Part shown: positions 17,659 through 22,598 of the stretch, one piece after another
Layout: every line of letters starts with the position of its first letter
Position numbering within the stretch: the stretch's first letter is position 1
Made by a program: the position numbers and the translations under genes
DNA from: Scleroderma bovista
Lineage: Eukaryota; Basidiomycota; Agaricomycetes; Boletales; Sclerodermataceae
Length of the DNA: 22,598 nt
Reading direction: 5' to 3'
Assembly (NCBI GenBank): GCA_037178675.1
Contig: JAYMGJ010000773.1
Location: forward strand, 1-22,598
The notes under the pieces: model-generated
Database searches by the model: none
What the model was told of the DNA's origin: nothing
Seen by the model: the letters and a program-made list of their open reading frames with translations, nothing else

Positions 17659-18711
17659 ATGTCTTCTGGCAACAACAACAACGGCAACAACGTCGACTGG
17701 ACGCGTGCCGCCTCGCCCGAGTTGGAAGGGAAACCGACCGACTTGATACAGGTGCAAATCGCCAAGTTCGACGAGCAATCGCGAAGACGTCGGGAGCGAT
17801 TGATGAAGCAGGCGGCCGAACAGGAGGCGAGGAGATTGGCAGAGGAGGCTGCGAAGAGAGTTGCCGAAGAGAAACGGAAGGCCGAGGAGCAGGCGAAGAA
17901 GATCGCTGAGGAAAAGGCGCGAGCCGACTTCGAGGCGAGGCGCAAGGCCGAAGCAGAGGTGAGGGCGAGGGAGAAGGCCGAGTCGCTAGCAGCTGGTGAG
18001 GCGATGAGGGCGCGGTTGGGGCTAGGGCCCAAGGCCAAGGTACGTGGCCGATCATTTTAATTTGATTTCGCTGACTTATTACTTGGTTAGCCGCGACAGG
18101 TCACTGCCCGTTCCAACACGGGCATCATGGGGTTCAGGCCCCCATGTGACCGATGCCGGCGGAGTGGCGACAGCGGAGGGTGCGAGCTGGCCAACGGAGC
18201 GCGTACACCGACGTGCGGTCGGTGTCAACGGTCGAAGGTCAAGTGCACCTTCGAAGTTTCGACGTCGGCGATGGAGCGGTCGGCGAGTGGAGAGAAAAGG
18301 AAGCAGAGCGAGAAGACGGCGGAGGTGAACACGTCGCCGAGGGGAGGTGAAAAGAGGAAGAGGACGAGGAAGACGGTCGCGAACGCCGCGAGTACGGAGG
18401 AGATCGAGGCGGCGATGGGAGGGTTCTCGGTGGCTGGGCCATCGAATCGGCCAGACCCAGTCGCGCTGGTCCTAGACCGCCGACTCGGGGAAATTGTGGC
18501 GGCGATCGACCGCAACACCAGGGAGCTGGTGAAGCTCGGTCGAAAGGTGGATGGGGTCGCATGGGAGACGAAGAGGGTCGCAGATGCGAGGGATCCGAAA
18601 GGCAAGGGCAAGGCGATGCCCGAGGGGAGCGAAGAGCAGGAGGAGTCGGACGAGACGGACGGGGAAGGCGAAGAGTCGGGAGACGAAGACAGAGAGGGCG
18701 AGTCCGAGTAG
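17659..18711 (+). CDS. Antisense accessory gene of Gypsy-B: coiled coil + six-cysteine cluster protein, two exons
   Basis: Exon 1 is 17659-18039 and exon 2 is 18091-18711 (51-bp intron, donor GTACGT, acceptor TTAG, phase 0; an acceptor at 18099 would also keep frame). The product has 333 residues: Asn/Gly-rich start, DWTRAASPEL at 13-22 as in Gypsy-A, charged coiled coil at about 36-115, six cysteines at 146, 149, 158, 169, 172 and 179 (CX2CX8CX10CX2CX6C, close to but looser than Zn2Cys6, with CQRSKVKC-like basic end), TSPRGGEKRKRTRK as probable nuclear signal, a helical part (LGEIVAAIDRNTRELVKL) and a Glu/Asp-rich tail. It is antisense to gag-pol and ends 81 bp from the pol stop. Known: such clusters bind DNA in fungal regulators. 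Inferred: this one acts on the element's own DNA or on host chromatin. Confidence 0.78.
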
Positions 18712-18792
18712 TCGGACCGTATTTGTATTTAGTTTTCTTTTTACTTTGTTTTTGTATACTATCAATAGACTTTGTTCGGTGATCCGAAAGAC
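18712..18792. terminator. Convergent 3' region between accessory gene and pol of Gypsy-B
   Basis: 81 bp, T-rich (TTTAGTTTTCTTTTTACTTTG near 18729-18750), shared downstream space of two genes that face each other. Poly(A) positions cannot be assigned by eye. Confidence 0.35.
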
Positions 18793-21700
18793 TTAGCGTG
18801 AGAGGCTCTCTAAGGGGCCTGGCTTAGTCGGGTAGGCTTTGTGATAGTCGGCCACGAGTTCTGATGCGTGTCCTAGCTCGGTCGCGATCAACCAAGATGT
18901 TTCTTCGTCGGTACCTTCGTAACCAGCCCATCTAACTAGGTAGAGGAGTGGGCATTGGCGTCGACGTCGGTCGAACTTTGAATCGAGGATCTCGGTGATC
19001 TCGAACTCGGGTTCGCCGTCGACTTCGATGGGAGGTGGTGGAGGTTGTGACCGATTCGGTATTGTATTCGGTGTCGCTGGTTCGAGCTGTGAGACGTGGA
19101 AGACAGGATGGACAGCACGCATAGAGTCGGGAAGATGGATTGTGAATGATAGGGTGCCGACTTGGGCGATGATTGGGTAGGGACCGAGATTCTTCTCGGA
19201 GAGTTTCTTTGACGGTCGGGTAGACCTAAAGTACTTGGCTTTGATGAATACTTGATCACCGACTTTGAAATCGGGTGCGGGTGATCTTCTGGCGTCAGCA
19301 GGGCCTTGGTACCTTTTCTGGGCAGCAGCCATCTCTTCACATAGGTACTCATGCAGTGACTCTAAGTCAACTGCGTATTCCTGTGCCCAAGCCGACGAGA
19401 GGTCGCGCTCGGGGTGCACAGCGAGGTTCGGGTGGTATCCTTTGTTCGCGAAGAACGGTGATACACCAGTCGTAGCGCTAGGGGCATTGTTGTAGGCGAA
19501 CTCAGCGAGAGGTAAGAGATCCGACCAATTGTCCTGCTGGTAGTTGCAGTACATCCTGAGGTATTGCTCGAGTGTTTGGTTAGCTCGCTCGGTCTGTCCG
19601 TCACCTTCTGGGTGATAGCCCGAAGTGAAATGTAATTTCATATCTAGGGCCTTACCGAGTGATCGGAAGAAATGCGAGACGAACTCTGAGCCTCGGTCAG
19701 ACGTTACATGCGCGGGGACGCCGTGCTTAGCGAAGACGTGGAGTAAGAAGAGCTGTGCGAGCTCGGGGGAGGTTATTGTGTCGTGGGTCGGGATGAATAT
19801 GGCTTGCTTTGATAGTCGGTCAATGACTACCAGAATGGCTGTGAAGCCGGATGAGGATGGGAGTTGCTCGATGAAATCCATCGAGATGGAGTTCCATGGT
19901 CGGTCGGGGACCGGTAATTGCTTGAGCATCCCATAGGGTCGGTGACGTGGCGTCTTGGCTCGGGCGCAGGCCGTGCAGGACTTAACGTAGTCCTTTACGT
20001 AGGTACGAATGCCTGGCCAAGTGTATTCGCGACGAATGAGCTCTAGGGTGCGGTTCTGACCGAAGTGTCCCGATAGGGGATGGTCATGCTTGTATCTGAG
20101 GACACGAAGACGTAAGTCATCGGCCTCGGGGACGTACATGCGGCCATCGAGACGTAGGTAACCAGTCTCATCGGTCGACCATCGGGGATTCGAGGTGTCC
20201 GAGAGGTGGGCTTTAGCGATGGGATCGGTCGGGAGGTTGGCTAGGATATCGGCGTGGAGACGCTCGACGTCCATGAGTGCACTAGCTCTGAGTACTGGAG
20301 CGTGTAGGGATGTCGCGCGAAGGGAATTGGTGAGCTGTTCAGCCGTGAACACCGGTCGGAGGTTCTGTGGATTGACTCGGGCGAAGCCCCTATCCCCCTC
20401 TTTGGGGTAGACGTCCCAGCATCTAGTCAAGGCGTCGGGCTTTGCACCAAGTTTACCAGGTCGGAAACGAATGATCAGGTTAAAAGAAGAAAGATATTCT
20501 GACCATCGGGCTTGCCGACGGGTGAGAACCTTAGAGGTAGAGAAGTACTCCAAATTTTTATGGTCGGTCACGACGTCAATCGGGAAGGCAGGGCCCTCTA
20601 GATAATGACGCCAGGCCTTGAAGGCTTCGAAAATAGCGAGAAGTTCCTTGTCGTGTGTATCATAGTTCAGCTCAGGCGCGGTCAGAGTGCGAGAGTAAAA
20701 TGCAACCGGTCGTATCTCGCCATCCGAACCTGTGATGGATAGGATACTGGCAATCACATAGTCCGAAGCGTTGGTCTCGACTGTTAGTTGGGCGCCTGGC
20801 TGGAAATGGGTGAGGATGGGAGCTGTGGTGAAAGCCTTCTTGAGTTGGTTGAATGACCATCGGCAGACGTCGGAGAAATCCCAGGGGGCATCTTTCCGTG
20901 TCAACCGAGTTAAGGGAACCACTATATCGGAGTAATTGAAGATAAATCGACAGTAAAAGTTCGCGAAGCCCAGGAAGGACTGAATGTCCTTCACCTTGCG
21001 AGGTTCGGGCCAATCGCAGATTGTCTTGACTTTGTCTTGCGACATCGTCAAACCGTCGGGGGAAAGGAAGTACCCGAGGTACTCCACCGAGTCCGAATGG
21101 AACTCACACTTTTCGGGTTTGGCGTATAGCTTGTGCTGGCGAAGTCGCTGAAGCACTTCCCGAACGTGTTCAGTATGGTCCTTCATATTGTCCGAGTAGA
21201 CTAAGATGTCGTCGAGGTAGACTACGACGCAGACATCGAGCATGTCTGTGAAGACCGAGTTGACAAATCGCTGAAAGGCTGCAGGGGCATTGGTGAGACC
21301 GAAGGGCATCACCTGCCACTCGTACGAGCCGTAGCGAGTCCTGAAGGCGGTTTTCCACTCATCACCTTCGGCAATGCGAACCAGGTGGTAAGCATGTCTC
21401 AGGTCGATTTTAGTATAGACCTTTGCCCGACTCGGAGAGTCGAGTAGGTCAGAGATGAGAGGTAGAGGGTACCGATCCTTCTTTGATATTTTGTTGAGTC
21501 CTCGGTAGTCGACGCAGAGTCGGAGAGAGCCGTCCTTCTTCTTGACGAAGAGGACAGGGGCTGCATGGGAGGATGAGGTCGGACGGATGAAACCAAAGCG
21601 TAGGTTTTCGTCGATGAATGCCCGAAGGGTTTTGAGCTCGACGGGGGAGAGAGAGTAGAGTCTACCGGGCGGTAGAGGCGCTCCTTCTTCCAGTTCTATC

Positions 21701-22518
21701 TTGAGGTCATGTTCCCGATGAGGCGCGAGTACCAATGCTTTCGCCTTGCTAAAGACGTCGGCAAAGTCGTGGTATGCCTCGGGGACAGAGGAGAGGTCGG
21801 GAGTAGCGTCGACCGACGCAGCACGAAAGCTACCGTCAGGCTTCAGCTGGATAGAGAACTGTTGAGAGCCATCTAGCTGACAAACCTTCAGAAAGGCTGC
21901 AGCGTTGATGAGAGCGATAGGAGGTGCCCGAACACCGGGAGCCTGAGGCGAGTCGGTCGGGGAAGGAGACGAGACTGACGTAACGTCGAGTCTCAGCGCG
22001 CTCGGTGAGGGCGCTACAGGGTCGGGGAGTGAGCTCGGGGTTGGCACTTGCTGCGTAGATGTTCTGAACTTGATACTGCTCAGCACCCAGTCAATCGACG
22101 GATTGTATCGGGTGAGCCAGTTGTGTCCGAGAACGATCTTACAGTCAGAGTCCAACAGGGTGACATAAAATGTCATCGGGGTGACATCGCCAGAGGGAAA
22201 ACGGATAGGTAGATCGGTTGCTTCGGTGATTATGGTGGTGGTGGTACCATCGAATAGATGGAGAATGATCAGGGATACCGAGTAACGTGAAAGAGTGTTC
22301 ATATTGGCAAATGACGGATCTACAAAACAGTGGGTAGAACCCAAATCTACTAACGCAGGAAAGGAAGGCATAGTATGGTCAACAATTGTTACAGAGGGTC
22401 GGAGAGAATTTGGATCGGAAAGAGCGGCTGCGTTGAGTCGGGCCTCCATAGGTGCACAGTCGGGAACAACGCAACTCCCACTCTGTGCGGAGTCTCGGGA
22501 GTTGCTATCTATTTTTTT
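18793..22518 (-). CDS. pol: Gypsy-B Pol polyprotein: protease, RT, RNase H, integrase, chromodomain
   Basis: Open from the frameshift site at 22518 to the stop at 18793; 1,218 residues counted from the first Met at 22449, which is not thought to be a true start. Order by that numbering: aspartic protease about 30-120 (motif now DLG at 35-37 instead of DSG); reverse transcriptase about 270-440 (D349 in TKIDL, YLDD 411-414); RNase H about 550-680 (TNASDY with N560 in place of the catalytic Asp; E602, D629 and D672 kept); integrase with zinc-binding His/Cys (C825, C828) and catalytic D858, D918, E954 (D-35-E spacing); chromodomain about 1149-1205. No stop codon. Several Arg-to-Cys/Trp replacements relative to Gypsy-A also look like CpG transitions. 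Made as a Gag-Pol fusion; likely catalytically dead. Confidence 0.93.
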   Translation of the reverse strand, partial: KKIDSNSRDSAQSGSCVVPDCAPMEARLNAAALSDPNSLRPSVTIVDHTMPSFPALVDLGSTHCFVDPSFANMNTLSRYSVSLIILHLFDGTTTTIITEATDLPIRFPSGDVTPMTFYVTLLDSDCKIVLGHNWLTRYNPSIDWVLSSIKFRTSTQQVPTPSSLPDPVAPSPSALRLDVTSVSSPSPTDSPQAPGVRAPPIALINAAAFLKVCQLDGSQQFSIQLKPDGSFRAASVDATPDLSSVPEAYHDFADVFSKAKALVLAPHREHDLKIELEEGAPLPPGRLYSLSPVELKTLRAFIDENLRFGFIRPTSSSHAAPVLFVKKKDGSLRLCVDYRGLNKISKKDRYPLPLISDLLDSPSRAKVYTKIDLRHAYHLVRIAEGDEWKTAFRTRYGSYEWQVMPFGLTNAPAAFQRFVNSVFTDMLDVCVVVYLDDILVYSDNMKDHTEHVREVLQRLRQHKLYAKPEKCEFHSDSVEYLGYFLSPDGLTMSQDKVKTICDWPEPRKVKDIQSFLGFANFYCRFIFNYSDIVVPLTRLTRKDAPWDFSDVCRWSFNQLKKAFTTAPILTHFQPGAQLTVETNASDYVIASILSITGSDGEIRPVAFYSRTLTAPELNYDTHDKELLAIFEAFKAWRHYLEGPAFPIDVVTDHKNLEYFSTSKVLTRRQARWSEYLSSFNLIIRFRPGKLGAKPDALTRCWDVYPKEGDRGFARVNPQNLRPVFTAEQLTNSLRATSLHAPVLRASALMDVERLHADILANLPTDPIAKAHLSDTSNPRWSTDETGYLRLDGRMYVPEADDLRLRVLRYKHDHPLSGHFGQNRTLELIRREYTWPGIRTYVKDYVKSCTACARAKTPRHRPYGMLKQLPVPDRPWNSISMDFIEQLPSSSGFTAILVVIDRLSKQAIFIPTHDTITSPELAQLFLLHVFAKHGVPAHVTSDRGSEFVSHFFRSLGKALDMKLHFTSGYHPEGDGQTERANQTLEQYLRMYCNYQQDNWSDLLPLAEFAYNNAPSATTGVSPFFANKGYHPNLAVHPERDLSSAWAQEYAVDLESLHEYLCEEMAAAQKRYQGPADARRSPAPDFKVGDQVFIKAKYFRSTRPSKKLSEKNLGPYPIIAQVGTLSFTIHLPDSMRAVHPVFHVSQLEPATPNTIPNRSQPPPPPIEVDGEPEFEITEILDSKFDRRRRQCPLLYLVRWAGYEGTDEETSWLIATELGHASELVADYHKAYPTKPGPLESLSR
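22471..22518 (-). promoter_or_regulatory. Programmed -1 frameshift signal at gag/pol border of Gypsy-B
   Basis: In minus sense: slippery heptamer A-AAA-AAA (22518-22512) in the gag frame, stop TAG at once (22511-22509), then a 6-nt spacer from the heptamer to a hairpin. The outer stem is 9 bp (GCAACTCCC / GGGAGTTGC, 22505-22497 with 22479-22471); after a 3-nt bulge there is an inner 4-bp stem ACTC/GAGT with loop CGCACA. A -1 slip moves ribosomes exactly into the open pol frame. Confidence 0.75.
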
Positions 22519-22598
22519 GCCTCGGTGGAGGCCGTCGGTTTGGCTTCCGACGTGGTGTTCGTAGTGGTGGTGGTAGCCGCCCTAGCCTTGGCTGCTCG
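22509..22598 (-). CDS. gag: Gypsy-B Gag, C-terminal end (partial)
   Basis: The 29 codons at the window's right edge read RAAKARAATTTTTNTT...EAKK and stop with TAG at 22511-22509. The Ala/Thr/Lys-rich character fits a Gag tail; no zinc knuckle lies in the visible part. It is kept as Gag because it ends exactly on the slippery site and is offset by one base from pol. The body of Gag lies beyond the window. Confidence 0.6.
   Translation of the reverse strand, partial: RAAKARAATTTTTNTTSEAKPTASTEAKK

Larger units (their letters stand above)
16871..22598 (-). mobile_element. Ty3/gypsy chromovirus Gypsy-B, 3' part (5' end outside window)
   Basis: Minus-strand element with its 3' LTR at 16871-17494, a plus-strand spliced accessory gene, a full-length pol and the end of gag; the rest of gag and the 5' LTR lie right of the window. 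It shares layout, polypurine tract and pol sequence with Gypsy-A but differs clearly in LTR, synonymous sites and accessory gene. The left target copy should be GGTAT (16866-16870), within the 35-bp array. Pol has no stop codon, but protease and RNase H each carry a damaging change at a catalytic motif, so this copy is probably inactive. Confidence 0.9.

Overview
The window looks like a transposon-rich part of a basidiomycete genome, most likely an agaricomycete. The grounds are 49-53 bp introns with GTRNGT donors, Tf1/sushi-type chromoviruses, a Plavaka-like C2HC finger, and an orphan protein whose C-terminal module I recall from Agaricomycetes. Species cannot be told. No rRNA, complete tRNA or CRISPR array was seen.

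Layout. (1) 1-8197 is the 3' end of a Ty1/copia element whose RNase H gene has been hit twice. A 5,964-bp Ty3/gypsy element on the minus strand (Gypsy-A, 102-6065; two 642-bp LTRs; target duplication ACACC) and a 1,271-bp solo LTR (C1, 6252-7522; target duplication CTGAG) split it at 1-101, 6066-6251 and 7523-7863. The copia polypurine tract and 288-bp 3' LTR follow. (2) 8247-13644, minus strand, holds a large orphan gene or gene pair. Its N-terminal exon is broken by a second solo LTR of family C (C2, 12286-13573). (3) 13730-15310 has a small C2HC-finger ORF, probably a Plavaka transposase fragment, and an unrecognised ORF with one internal stop. (4) 15311-16870 is non-coding and ends in two minisatellites (30-bp and 35-bp units). 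(5) 16871-22598 is a second gypsy element (Gypsy-B, minus strand, 5' part beyond the window) inserted in the 35-bp array.

Most striking result: Gypsy-A and Gypsy-B are clearly diverged, yet both carry between the end of pol and the 3' LTR a gene on the OPPOSITE strand to gag-pol. In each it has its own TATA box, two exons with one 50-51 bp intron at the same architectural point, and a product of 328 or 333 residues: a conserved DWT(K/R)A(S/T)xPEL-like start, a long charged coiled coil, a six-cysteine cluster (an exact Zn2Cys6 pattern in A), a basic segment and an acidic tail. It resembles a DNA-binding regulator encoded antisense in a retrotransposon.

Two expression signals can also be read. 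Gypsy-B has a -1 frameshift site at the gag/pol border (A-AAA-AAA, 6-nt spacer, strong hairpin). Gypsy-A has a self-priming arrangement: the 10 nt after its 5' LTR are complementary to the predicted first 10 nt of its own transcript. Decay throughout is dominated by CpG transitions, visible in LTR-LTR differences, stop codons, catalytic residues and one target duplication.
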